NCBI GenBank assembly: GCA_036676195.1
Contig: JAKFDK010000137.1
Span: 19,661-83,660 of the forward strand
Origin: JAKFDK01 sp036676195
Lineage (GTDB): Bacteria; Bacillota; Sulfobacillia; Symbiobacteriales; ZC4RG38
Length of the DNA: 64,000 bases
Direction: 5' to 3'
In this document: positions 1 to 8,337 of the stretch, piece after piece
Numbering within the stretch: the stretch's first letter is position 1
Layout of the letters: each line of letters starts with the position of its first letter
Translations under genes and position numbers: made by a program
Notes under the pieces: generated by a model
What the model was told of the DNA's origin: nothing
The model's input: only the letters and a program-made list of their open reading frames with translations
Database searches by the model: none

Positions 1-3000
1 CTGGTGATCGGGTCGAGGGTCGGAGCGGCGGCGTCCCCTACATGGAAGGACTGTTCCGCACTGGCGGTGCCGTCGGGACCGGCGTCCAGCTCGACCCTGG
101 CCGTGTACTGGCCGATGGCCGCGCCGGCAGGCAGATCAGCCGCCGCCTCCACATAGAATTCATCACTCTTGGACCGGCTGATTTCCTTGCCGTCCGGATC
201 GAGCAGGCTGAAGAACGGGGCGATCGACTGGTGGTTCTGCGCCTGCAGATCGGTGGACGGGGCACCCGGCCGGTGTCCGGCGGCGTTGACCAGCCGGCCC
301 TCCTGGGTCCACAACACGTTCCAGTTGCAGGACCAGCAGTAGTCAGATGCGTACAGACCGGCCCACATGAGCTGGTGCCCGGCCTGGTCGAGGAACTTGG
401 GGGTGGCTTTCACCTGGGCGCCGGGGACGTAGGTGCTCTGGGACAGTTGCAGTTCCGCCGTGTAGGGGCCGCCCAGCGTTTCGGTATGTTCGCCATTTGC
501 GTTGATGGTAAACGTACCCTTCAGGCTATACATCCACTCGCTGTCGAACTGCTTCTCGCTCAGATAGGCAAACAGGTGATAGTCACCGGGGGTGATCCAG
601 ACCGAAACCGGCGGCTTGCCCAGGTCCAGGCCGCCAGACATGCCCCTGCCGACCGGTGCCAGGTGCAGACCCATGGAATCGTAGTCTGACCCGGCGGCAG
701 CCTGCACGGTCAGGCGCCCGGTACCGGCTGCACTCAGGGTGACGCTGGTGGCGCCGCTGACGGCAGCCCTGGGCGACAGGAGCATGTAATGGTCGGTTTC
801 GCCGACAGCAGGTTTGTGCAACAGCCCCCAGCCGTATTCGCCGGCGGGGACCCAGTAGGTGGCAGGGGCGCTGCCGGCGGTGAAAGTGGCCAACAGCGGC
901 ACTGCACTGAAACTGTACATCTGCATGGCAAGGTCACCGCTCAGGGCCTGGCCGCCGGCGCCCTGGGCGCTGACGGTGACCGGCACCAGGGACTGGCTGG
1001 CGGCACTGGCCACCACACCCTGGGCGGGCCAGCCGGAACTCAGGTCCAGGGTCTGAACGAACGCCATCTGTTCGCTGCTCCCGGCACTGGCCGGGCCATA
1101 CACCAGCAATTTGTACTGGGCACTGGGGTCAAACTCGTCCATCCCGGAGAAGCTCGTGTGGCCACTGGTGTCGGTGGCGTTGGCCCAGTAGGATTCGCTG
1201 TATTCCCCGTCCTTGAATTGGTACAACAGTACATGGGCATTGGGCAGGACCGCGCCGTCCCGGCCCTTGACCGTGACCGCGTAGCCGCCGGTGGCGGTGT
1301 TGTAGGTGACGGTTTTTCCGGGGCTGGTCACCGTACCGCCCGCTCCGTCCGGGGCCAGCGGGCCGGCCTCGACCGTCGCCTTCAGCGTATACGACACTGC
1401 GTCCGGCAACTCCAGGTCGCAACTGTCCCAGTCGTAGCAGTCCGTCACGGCGGATTCACCGGCGACGGTCGGGATCAGCACCACCTGCGGGTAGATCGTC
1501 CAGCCGGACATCCCCTCGTTCTTGTTCAGGGCAGTGGTCACATTACCATAGTTGTCGGTGAAGGCCATGGTAGCACTGAGGTACTGTGAGGTGACCTCTG
1601 CACTCTCCGGGGTGATTTCCGCCTGCATCCGGCCACCCACATTCCAGGCGGTTGCCTGGCCGGCCGAGACCGTGGCCGGGGACGCAGCCTGCACCGACCA
1701 TTTCCAGGTGGTATCCCCGGCGATGGCCGTAATGACCGTAGCGGGCCGGTATTCACCGGGGCTGACCCGCACGGGGTCGGTGGCATCCGCATAAACCGCC
1801 TCGGGCAGGCCGGTGACCTGGCCCAGATCGAGATCGCCCGGGGTCTGGCCGGTTCCGGCCGCCGCCACCAGGGTACCGGTATCGGCCGCGGCGGCGGAGA
1901 AGACGACCGACGCAGCAGCGGTGGCAGTCACCGTGGCCCGGGCGGCCAGCAGCAGCCGCTGCTCGGTCTGCACCAGGCGCAGGTCATAGGTGCCGGGTGA
2001 CAGGTAAACCTGATTGCCTTCGCTTCCGAGCTTGCCCAGACTGGCCCACTGGGTCAACTTGGGGTTCCCTTCCAGGTTCAGGCCAACATAAGGCAGGGCC
2101 GCATGGGCCAGCCCGCCGGTGAGGGCGGTGGCACTGCCGTCAATGGCCGACAGTGTCACCGCCCTGGCCGCGGCCGGGCTGTCGGTGGCGGCAGACAGGG
2201 TGACACCGGCGGGGGTATCAGCCGGGGCCCGCACGGTGGCCTGGTAAACGAAGTAGGGTTCGGTTCCCCAGGTCACCACCAGGTAATCGTTGCCCGCCGG
2301 TGCCCGGCTGGGCGGCACCCAGGCAACGCCGTCGTGGTTGGTTACGATGTTGGCCACTACCTCGTACGTGGGCTCCGCCTCATCCGGCATCTGGTCCCGG
2401 CTGAGCACCACTACCGGCGCACCGGCGGCCGCCGTGTCGTCTGGCCGGCGGACGGTAATGGCCAGGCCGCCGCTGCTGTTGTTGTTGGCGATGGCCAGGT
2501 AGGCATGGGCGCTGGCCAGTTCCTTATCTGAGGCGTCAAAGGCCTTGGCCGTGAGCAGGTAGTACCCGTCCTTCACCTCGGTACTGTCAAGGTCAGCAGC
2601 GAACTCCCCGTTGGTGGCCGCAGCGGCCTCGACGGTGGCTGTCAGGGTGTCCGCAGGGGTACTGCCATTGTCCACCTGGGTAAGGGTAAAGGCCACCTTT
2701 TTCACGGCCGCGGGCACCGTGGCCACCGCCCGGGCGGTAAAGGTGCCCCGCTGCCAGAGGACGTGGTCTTCATCGGTTGTCCTGGGGTCAACCAGGGTCA
2801 GCTTGGTCTCCTTCGGCTCGGGCACAGCATCTGTAACCAGGAAATTGACTGCCCGATAGAAAGAGACATTGGTGTCAGAGTAACCCTCGCTGAGCAGCAA
2901 CTGGGCCGTGTCGGCATCCAGGTCTGGGTCGATCCGGCGCAGCACGGCGATGATGCCGGAGACAAAGGGTGTGGCCATGGAGGTGCCGGAGAGGACCCCG

Positions 3001-4031
3001 TACTGGTCCGCCGTCGGCAGCGTGCTCATGATTTCCACACCGGGGGCCGCCACATCGTACCCGGTGGCGGAAAAACTGGCCAGCGCCCCGTCCTTATCGT
3101 GGGCGCCCACGGAAATGACGCCAGGCAGGGCCGCCGGGTACATGCCCGCGACCGTTTTGCCATCGTTGCCGGCGGCGGCCACCACGATGGCTTTTTTCTG
3201 CTGGGCATAGCTGACGGCGTCGGCCAGGGTCACGGGCAGGTCTGGCAGCCGCGCACCCAGGCTCATGTTGATCACGCCGGCGCCGTGGTCGGCAGCCCAG
3301 CGGATGCCCAGGGCCACATCGTAAAGGCTGCCGACGCCGTCGTCGCCCAATACCTTGACCGGCAGCACCTGGACCCCGAATGCCCCGGTGACACCGGCGA
3401 TGCCCAGGCCGTTGTTGGTTTCGGCCGCGATAATCCCGGCCACATGGGTACCGTGGCCGTAGACGTCGTGCCAGTCGGCGGAGTCGCCGCCGGTGATCAT
3501 GCTCACACCGTCGCCCAGCCGGTTGACCAGGTCTTCATGGTCCGGGTCGACCCCGGTGTCCAACACCGCCACCTTGACCGGGAGGCCGGTCAGGTCATGC
3601 TCAAGGGCCAGGTCCCAGGCGCCCGGAACCGACATGGCGTCAAACGCCCACTGGTTGCCCGCCACGTACTCGGGATCGGTGGGTTCAGCCTGGGCATAGA
3701 GCCGGTAGTTGGGTTCCACATATTGCACGGTAGGGTCCTTGCGGAGCTGGGCCGCCACCTTTTGCGCATCGGCCGTGGCATTGACCCGCACCAGGGTCAG
3801 GCCGGCGCTCTGTTTGGCCACCCGGGCACCCAGGGTCTGGACTGCGCTCACCTGCGCCCCGGAGATGGCGCTTTTATACTTGACAATCAACTCCGTGGCC
3901 GGCTGCCCGGCCGGGTCAGGAACAGGTGGACCCGCGGCCGCCATCCCGGCGGCAAGGGGCTGAACCAGCATGGCCAGTCCCAGGGCAGCAGCCAATGCCC
4001 GGGCGCGGAACCCCCTTCTAGAAGTAGCCAA
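1..4031 (-). CDS. Secreted subtilisin-like (S8) serine protease, 3' end outside window
   Basis: Exported peptidase. The reading frame stays open from 4031 to base 1 (about 1343 residues), so the C-terminus is missing. A TTG start at 4031, eight bases after GGAG, gives a clean signal peptide (MATSRRGFRARAL followed by a hydrophobic stretch). An ATG at 3971 is in frame but would cut the signal in half. After the signal comes an I9-type inhibitor prodomain (starting ELIVKYKSAISG). The S8 catalytic triad follows: Asp in VLDTGVDPDHEDL, His in HGTHVAGI, and Ser in GTSMATPF (Ser codon near 2980). The remaining 800 or so residues are beta-rich, Thr/Ala-rich repeats resembling Ig-like or carboxypeptidase-regulatory modules, including a CWSC pair near base 335. 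The protease assignment is sure. The role of the tail is unknown. Confidence 0.93.
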   Translation of the reverse strand, partial: MATSRRGFRARALAAALGLAMLVQPLAAGMAAAGPPVPDPAGQPATELIVKYKSAISGAQVSAVQTLGARVAKQSAGLTLVRVNATADAQKVAAQLRKDPTVQYVEPNYRLYAQAEPTDPEYVAGNQWAFDAMSVPGAWDLALEHDLTGLPVKVAVLDTGVDPDHEDLVNRLGDGVSMITGGDSADWHDVYGHGTHVAGIIAAETNNGLGIAGVTGAFGVQVLPVKVLGDDGVGSLYDVALGIRWAADHGAGVINMSLGARLPDLPVTLADAVSYAQQKKAIVVAAAGNDGKTVAGMYPAALPGVISVGAHDKDGALASFSATGYDVAAPGVEIMSTLPTADQYGVLSGTSMATPFVSGIIAVLRRIDPDLDADTAQLLLSEGYSDTNVSFYRAVNFLVTDAVPEPKETKLTLVDPRTTDEDHVLWQRGTFTARAVATVPAAVKKVAFTLTQVDNGSTPADTLTATVEAAAATNGEFAADLDSTEVKDGYYLLTAKAFDASDKELASAHAYLAIANNNSSGGLAITVRRPDDTAAAGAPVVVLSRDQMPDEAEPTYEVVANIVTNHDGVAWVPPSRAPAGNDYLVVTWGTEPYFVYQATVRAPADTPAGVTLSAATDSPAAARAVTLSAIDGSATALTGGLAHAALPYVGLNLEGNPKLTQWASLGKLGSEGNQVYLSPGTYDLRLVQTEQRLLLAARATVTATAAASVVFSAAAADTGTLVAAAGTGQTPGDLDLGQVTGLPEAVYADATDPVRVSPGEYRPATVITAIAGDTTWKWSVQAASPATVSAGQATAWNVGGRMQAEITPESAEVTSQYLSATMAFTDNYGNVTTALNKNEGMSGWTIYPQVVLIPTVAGESAVTDCYDWDSCDLELPDAVSYTLKATVEAGPLAPDGAGGTVTSPGKTVTYNTATGGYAVTVKGRDGAVLPNAHVLLYQFKDGEYSESYWANATDTSGHTSFSGMDEFDPSAQYKLLVYGPASAGSSEQMAFVQTLDLSSGWPAQGVVASAASQSLVPVTVSAQGAGGQALSGDLAMQMYSFSAVPLLATFTAGSAPATYWVPAGEYGWGLLHKPAVGETDHYMLLSPRAAVSGATSVTLSAAGTGRLTVQAAAGSDYDSMGLHLAPVGRGMSGGLDLGKPPVSVWITPGDYHLFAYLSEKQFDSEWMYSLKGTFTINANGEHTETLGGPYTAELQLSQSTYVPGAQVKATPKFLDQAGHQLMWAGLYASDYCWSCNWNVLWTQEGRLVNAAGHRPGAPSTDLQAQNHQSIAPFFSLLDPDGKEISRSKSDEFYVEAAADLPAGAAIGQYTARVELDAGPDGTASAEQSFHVGDAAAPTLDPIT

Positions 4032-4084
4032 AAAACATCACTCCGAAAGGTGTATGTTGCCAAATATTATCGCACCCGCCCCGG

Positions 4085-4167
4085 TCACCCCTGACGGTGA
4101 TTCTGCGAGCGGCACCGCTCACCTGACGGAGTGGTTTGGCTGCAAAGGGGGTCACCCCCAGGGGTGA
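4085..4167. promoter_or_regulatory. Two TCACC-N6-GGTGA palindromes upstream of the protease
   Basis: The 186-base gap between the MFS gene and the protease contains two 16-bp dyads with the same half-sites and spacing, at 4085-4100 and 4152-4167, centred 67 bp apart. A weaker related half-site lies near 4117. Matching half-sites and spacing suggest a dimeric regulator controlling the protease. The regulator is unknown. Confidence 0.45.
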
Positions 4168-4217
4168 TTCACAGTTTCGGGGCAGGCTCCGGGGGTCAAC
4201 GCACTGACACAGCAGAT

Positions 4218-5525
4218 TCAGCCGCGGCCGGTGCCGGTCGGCTGCAGTGCGCCCTGGTCGGATGCCTGCCGGCGCCGGGGCGTTATCCCCAGGGCCAGGG
4301 CGCCGCCGATCAGGGCAAGCAGGCCACCGGTCAGGAATGCCCACTGGTAATCGCCCAGGGCCACCCGCAGGCTGCCCGCCCCTATGGCCGCCACCGCGCT
4401 GCCAATCTGATGCGACAGAAAAATCCAGCCGTATACACTGCCCACGGAGCGCTTGCCAAAGGTATCAGCGGTCAGGGCCATCACCGGGGGAACAGTGGCA
4501 AACCAGTCCAGCCCGAAGATCACGCCGAACGCGAACAGCCCGGTCTGGTTATGCACAAAGGGCAGCATGAACAGCGACGCCCCGCGCAGGGTGAAAACGA
4601 ACACCAGAATCTTCCGGGGGTCGATGCGGTCAGACAGCCAGCCCGCCAGCAGCGTGCCAACGAAGTTCATGCCGCCCATGATGCCCACGGTGGCCGCCGC
4701 CGTCATTTCCGGAAACCCATGGTCAATGGCGTGGGGAATCAGGTGGGTCCCGATCAGCCCGGCGGAGGTGGCACCACAAACGAAGTAGGCACCGCTCAGA
4801 TACCAGAAGGTGGCTTTCCGGGCCGCTGCCCAAATGGGGACCAGCGGCGCGTCGGCAGCCGGAGCGGCCGGACCGGGGCCGGCCGGCAGACCGGCTGCGG
4901 CGGCCCCGTAGGGCAGCAGGCCGATATCTTCAGGGTCGTTCCGCATCCACAGGTAGATGATGGGGAGCATGGCCAGCACCACCAGCAGCGCCAGGGCCAG
5001 TCCGCCCCGCCAGCCGGCGGCCACGATCACGGCCATGAGCAACGGCAGGAAGATGAGCTGGCCGGTGGAGGAAGCACTATTGAGGATGCCCAGGGCCAAC
5101 CCACGGCGGGCACTGAACCAGCGGTTGGCCACGGCAGCGCTCAGCACCGACGCCACCCCGCCGGCGCCCAGACCCGAGACAATGCCCCAGAACACATAGA
5201 ACTGCCAGACCGTGTGCATGACCAGGGTGCCGGCCACCCCGACCGCCAGCAGGCCCATGCTGCCAAGCATGGCCAGCCGCGGCCCGAACCGGTCTGTCAG
5301 CCGTCCGGAAATGGGGGCGGCCACCCCATACATGAGCAGATTGATGCTGTGGGCGGAAGAGATCAGAGCGCGGTTCCAGCCGAAATCAACTTCCAGGGGG
5401 TGAATCAGCACCCCGGCGGCCGAGCGGATCCCGGCTCCGGTCAGGGTGGTCAGGAAGGTCAGGGCGATGACAACCCAGGCGTAGTGAAATGGCAGCCGTG
5501 ACGCGAGTGGTTTGGCTTGACCCAT
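4218..5525 (-). CDS. MFS transporter, monocarboxylate/OFA-like
   Basis: Twelve-span major facilitator of 435 residues. The N-terminus (LPFHYAWVVIALTF) followed by GAGIRSAAGVLIHPLE and the loop motif GRLTDRFGPR is typical of the OFA / monocarboxylate-type MFS branch. A second GWLSDRIDPRK loop at the start of the C-terminal half marks the duplicated six-helix unit. AGGGG lies seven bases before the ATG. It stands alone between the protease and the truncated lactamase. Substrate unknown; an organic-anion carrier is an inference from family only. Confidence 0.85.
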   Translation of the reverse strand: MGQAKPLASRLPFHYAWVVIALTFLTTLTGAGIRSAAGVLIHPLEVDFGWNRALISSAHSINLLMYGVAAPISGRLTDRFGPRLAMLGSMGLLAVGVAGTLVMHTVWQFYVFWGIVSGLGAGGVASVLSAAVANRWFSARRGLALGILNSASSTGQLIFLPLLMAVIVAAGWRGGLALALLVVLAMLPIIYLWMRNDPEDIGLLPYGAAAAGLPAGPGPAAPAADAPLVPIWAAARKATFWYLSGAYFVCGATSAGLIGTHLIPHAIDHGFPEMTAAATVGIMGGMNFVGTLLAGWLSDRIDPRKILVFVFTLRGASLFMLPFVHNQTGLFAFGVIFGLDWFATVPPVMALTADTFGKRSVGSVYGWIFLSHQIGSAVAAIGAGSLRVALGDYQWAFLTGGLLALIGGALALGITPRRRQASDQGALQPTGTGRG

Positions 5526-5621
5526 AATGATCCCCTAACTTGTCTCGTGATACCTTTCATACTACCTTCTAGATTTACTTCATTCAATACAGAATGTTTA
5601 TCCCGTGAAGTGTCTGGATCC

Positions 5622-5903
5622 TCAGTCGCCGGGACACCCGGCTGCCGCCCCGGTCTCGGCCACAATGCGGGCACTCAGGCCGTAATGGTCGTGATGGCCA
5701 TGGGTGAGCAGGATGTGCCGGAGCGCCCCCCAGCCGATGCCGGCCCGGTTCAGCGTGGCCGTAAGGGCTGTCCAGGCCTCGTCGGTGTCCGGGCCGGTAT
5801 CCACCAGCATGGCCTCGCCGCCGGGTGTGACCACCAGGTAAGCGTTCACGGGATGGGGGTAGCTGGGTACTGCAGCAGTGTAGGGATAAATCTGAGCCGG
5901 CAC
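5622..5903 (-). pseudogene. Truncated metallo-beta-lactamase-fold hydrolase
   Basis: A 93-codon remnant with its own ribosome-binding site (GGAGG, GTG start at 5903). It carries the N-terminal MBL strand pattern (AYLVVTPGGEAMLVDTGPD) and the metal-binding HGHHDH motif, then stops after about 90 residues where full family members run beyond 200. The second half of the fold, with the remaining metal ligands, is absent; nothing recognisable as MBL follows in the bases down to 5526. It should not be catalytically competent. It is divergent from the enoyl-CoA hydratase gene. Confidence 0.75.
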
Positions 5904-6050
5904 AGCGCTCGCCTCCTGACCGGCCCCGGGCGAGTGGCCCGCGGCCGGTCTGTTTTTTCGCTCCCCGGGAGCAGCAGGAAACTGGTAAAATTGTTTTCGG
6001 ATCTGGACCCATAAATATTAGTAAAAAGGAATGCAGGGAGGTACGCAACC

Positions 6051-6842
6051 TTGACCCAACAACTGACCTTCTTTCGTCTGGACCGGCAGGGACCGATCTG
6101 GACATATACCCTGGACCGGCCACCTGTCAATGCGCTGAGCCTGGAGGTACTGTCCGAAGTCGAGCTGGCCATGGCAGCGGTGCGGGCCGAGCGGGATGTA
6201 CGCGCCGTGATCCTGACGGCGGCCGGACAGCGCTGTTTTGCCGCCGGCGCCGACATCGGCCAGATGCCCGAGCTTGACGCTGTGGGCGGCCGGGCACTGG
6301 ACGAGCGGTTCCAGAGCGCCTTTCAGACGGTGGCCGACTGTCCGGTCCCGGTGATTGCCGCCGTGAACGGCCTGGCCCTGGGGGGCGGACTGGAGCTGGC
6401 CCTGGCCTGCGATATCCGCCTGGCCGCCGAACACGCCGCCTTCGGCCTGCCCGAGGCCATGCTCGGCCTGATCCCGGGCGGCGGCGGCACCCAGCGCCTG
6501 CCACGCCTGATTCCCCCCGGCATGGCCAAGCTGATGATGTTCAGCGGCCGCCGCCTGGGGGCAGCCGCCGCGCAGCAACTGGGGCTGGTGGAAGCCGTGG
6601 TCCCCGCCGACCGGTTACTGGCCGAAGCGCTGGCGCTGGCGGGGGAGATCGCCGCCCGCGGTCCGGCGGCCGTGCGCGCCATCAAGGCGGCGGTGAACGG
6701 CGGGCTGGAACAGTCCCTCACCGCCGGCCTGGCCCTGGAGCTGGACCAGGCTGGGGTGCTGTTCGGTACCTCTGAGGCCCGTGAAGGCATCGGCGCCTTC
6801 CTCGCCAAACGGACACCTGCCTTCGGACCGGCCGGGACCTAG
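6051..6842 (+). CDS. Enoyl-CoA hydratase/isomerase family protein
   Basis: Crotonase-fold enzyme of 263 residues that would hydrate a 2-enoyl-CoA in fatty-acid or aromatic-acid breakdown. The oxyanion-hole segments are clear: AAGADIGQM near residue 66 and VNGLALGGGLELALACD near residue 105, followed by FGLPEAMLGLIPGGGGTQRL, which holds the usual catalytic Glu region. TTG start at 6051, eight bases after GGAGGT. It is convergent with the exporter at 6856, with only 13 bases between them. Exact substrate cannot be read from sequence. Confidence 0.9.
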   Translation: MTQQLTFFRLDRQGPIWTYTLDRPPVNALSLEVLSEVELAMAAVRAERDVRAVILTAAGQRCFAAGADIGQMPELDAVGGRALDERFQSAFQTVADCPVPVIAAVNGLALGGGLELALACDIRLAAEHAAFGLPEAMLGLIPGGGGTQRLPRLIPPGMAKLMMFSGRRLGAAAAQQLGLVEAVVPADRLLAEALALAGEIAARGPAAVRAIKAAVNGGLEQSLTAGLALELDQAGVLFGTSEAREGIGAFLAKRTPAFGPAGT

Positions 6843-6855
6843 TGCGTGCCGAAGG

Positions 6856-8067
6856 TCACACCCGACTGTGCCACCGCCACCAGGCCAGAATGCCCAGCAA
6901 GGAGAGCAGGCCGAGCCCGCCTCCGGCCAGAAACCCGACCGGCACGCCGAAAAACTCGGTAAGTGAACCGGTGAAAAAGGACCCGATGGGCGTAACCCCG
7001 GCAAACATCAGGATGTAAAGGCTCATCACCCGCCCCCGGAGCTCGTCCGGTACGGTGACCTGAACGGTGGTGTTGCACGAGGCAGTGAAGACAATTTGCG
7101 CAAAGCCCATCACAAACAGCAGCACGGCGGCCAGCCAGAAGACCTTCACCGCCGCCATGGCCAGCGCAGCGGTGCAAAGGAGGATTGCCGGCATCACCAC
7201 CATGGGCAGGGGTGGGCGGCTCTGACTCCAAACGGCCAGCACCAGGGCGGCAACCAGCGCCCCGGCGCCCAACGCCGCCATCAGCAGACCATATCCCTCC
7301 GCCCCCCGCTGCAGGACGACCTTGGCCAGCAGGGGCACCAGTACGCTGTAGTTGAAGACGAAGATGCTCACCGCCAGTAGCAGGCTCAGGATCAGGGCCA
7401 CCCGCGGCGTGCGCCACACATACCCCAGCCCGGCCCGAATTTCCTCGCCGATGGTGGCGGCAGCCCGCTTTCTCGGCCGCCCCTCGGCCCTGATGAACAA
7501 CAGCGCGGTAATCACCGCCACAAAACTCATGCCGTTCACAAAAAAGGCCAGGGCCACCCCGTACCGGGCTACCAGCAGGCCGGCCACGGCCGGGCCCAGA
7601 ATGCGGGCACTGTTGAACATGGCCGAATTCAGGGCAATGGCGTTCATCAGGTCGGCCTTCCCCACCATCTCGACGGTGAAGGACTGACGGGCCGGCATGT
7701 CCAGCGTGTTGGCCGCACCTAGCAGCGTGGCCAGTACGGCCACGTGCCAGTACTGGACCAGACCGGTCCAGGCCAGTGCCGACAGGGTAAAGGCCAGGAT
7801 CATCAACACCGTCTGCGTGGCGATGATCAGGCGGCGTTTGGGCAGCCGGTCGGTCACGGCCCCGGCCACCAGGGAGAACAGAAGCAGAGGGGCAAACTGC
7901 AGGGTTGAGATCAGGCCAAGCTGGAACGGCGAATCGGTCAGCTCCAAAATCAGCCAGGACTGGCCCACCGTCTGCATCCAGGTACCGACCAGTGAAACCA
8001 ACTGACCGGACCAGAACAGGCGAAAGTCCCGGTGGTTCAGGGCCCGCAGCATGGTGGGGAACGTCAT
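6856..8067 (-). CDS. MFS exporter, MFS_3 (EntS/drug efflux) type
   Basis: Membrane exporter of 403 residues with N-terminal LNHRDFRLFWSGQLVSLVGTW, the typical start of the MFS_3 / enterobactin-exporter-like group, and TDRLPKRRLI in the first cytoplasmic loop. An upstream in-frame ATG at 8145 exists, but the start at 8067 has GGAGGG seven to ten bases ahead and matches the family N-terminus, so it is preferred. C-terminal PDELRGRVMSLY is another family hallmark. Substrate unknown. Its 5' region (8068-8200) is AT-rich and faces the fluoride riboswitch. Confidence 0.85.
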   Translation of the reverse strand: MTFPTMLRALNHRDFRLFWSGQLVSLVGTWMQTVGQSWLILELTDSPFQLGLISTLQFAPLLLFSLVAGAVTDRLPKRRLIIATQTVLMILAFTLSALAWTGLVQYWHVAVLATLLGAANTLDMPARQSFTVEMVGKADLMNAIALNSAMFNSARILGPAVAGLLVARYGVALAFFVNGMSFVAVITALLFIRAEGRPRKRAAATIGEEIRAGLGYVWRTPRVALILSLLLAVSIFVFNYSVLVPLLAKVVLQRGAEGYGLLMAALGAGALVAALVLAVWSQSRPPLPMVVMPAILLCTAALAMAAVKVFWLAAVLLFVMGFAQIVFTASCNTTVQVTVPDELRGRVMSLYILMFAGVTPIGSFFTGSLTEFFGVPVGFLAGGGLGLLSLLGILAWWRWHSRV

Positions 8068-8200
8068 CGGCCCTTCTCCCTCCACCGGCAAACTATTAAT
8101 AGCATTATCTAATTTTGCGCCGGTGCTGTCCAATCCCTGGTACACTTCCCGGGCATGCAGGCTTGACGGCTGGCCGGTTCCGTTTTATTCTGTGAACATA

Positions 8201-8296
8201 TGCGGTGATGAAGCTCACCCGGGCATTTGCCCAAACCGCCGCCCCCGGCTGATAGCTTCTACGGGCGCCCAGCGTCCGTAGAAGCTTTTTGTTTTA
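8201..8296 (+). promoter_or_regulatory. Fluoride (crcB) riboswitch with terminator expression platform
   Basis: The RNA from 8203 has the fluoride aptamer layout: GGTGATGAAGCTCACC, then a short hairpin, the AAAC junction (AAACCGCC) and the closing CTGATAGCTTCTAC segment. The last strand is shared with a strong intrinsic terminator: AGCTTCTACGG at 8254-8264 pairs with CCGTAGAAGCT at 8276-8286, followed by TTTTTGTTTT. Fluoride binding would hold the 3' strand in the aptamer pseudoknot and stop the terminator forming. It sits about 40 bases before a CLC-type exporter, a known fluoride-riboswitch target. Confidence 0.88.
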
Positions 8297-8337
8297 TCTT
8301 TTTGTTTTATTCTATTGTCAACCTGAGGAGGAGCCCG

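Noticed and set aside
2763..4094. 443-codon plus-strand frame at the left edge
   Set aside because: It lies opposite the protease catalytic domain, which has clear S8 motifs; the plus frame has none.
8227..8337. Longer N-terminus of the CLC protein
   Set aside because: It would be translated from inside the riboswitch terminator; GTG 8338 follows GAGGAGG.
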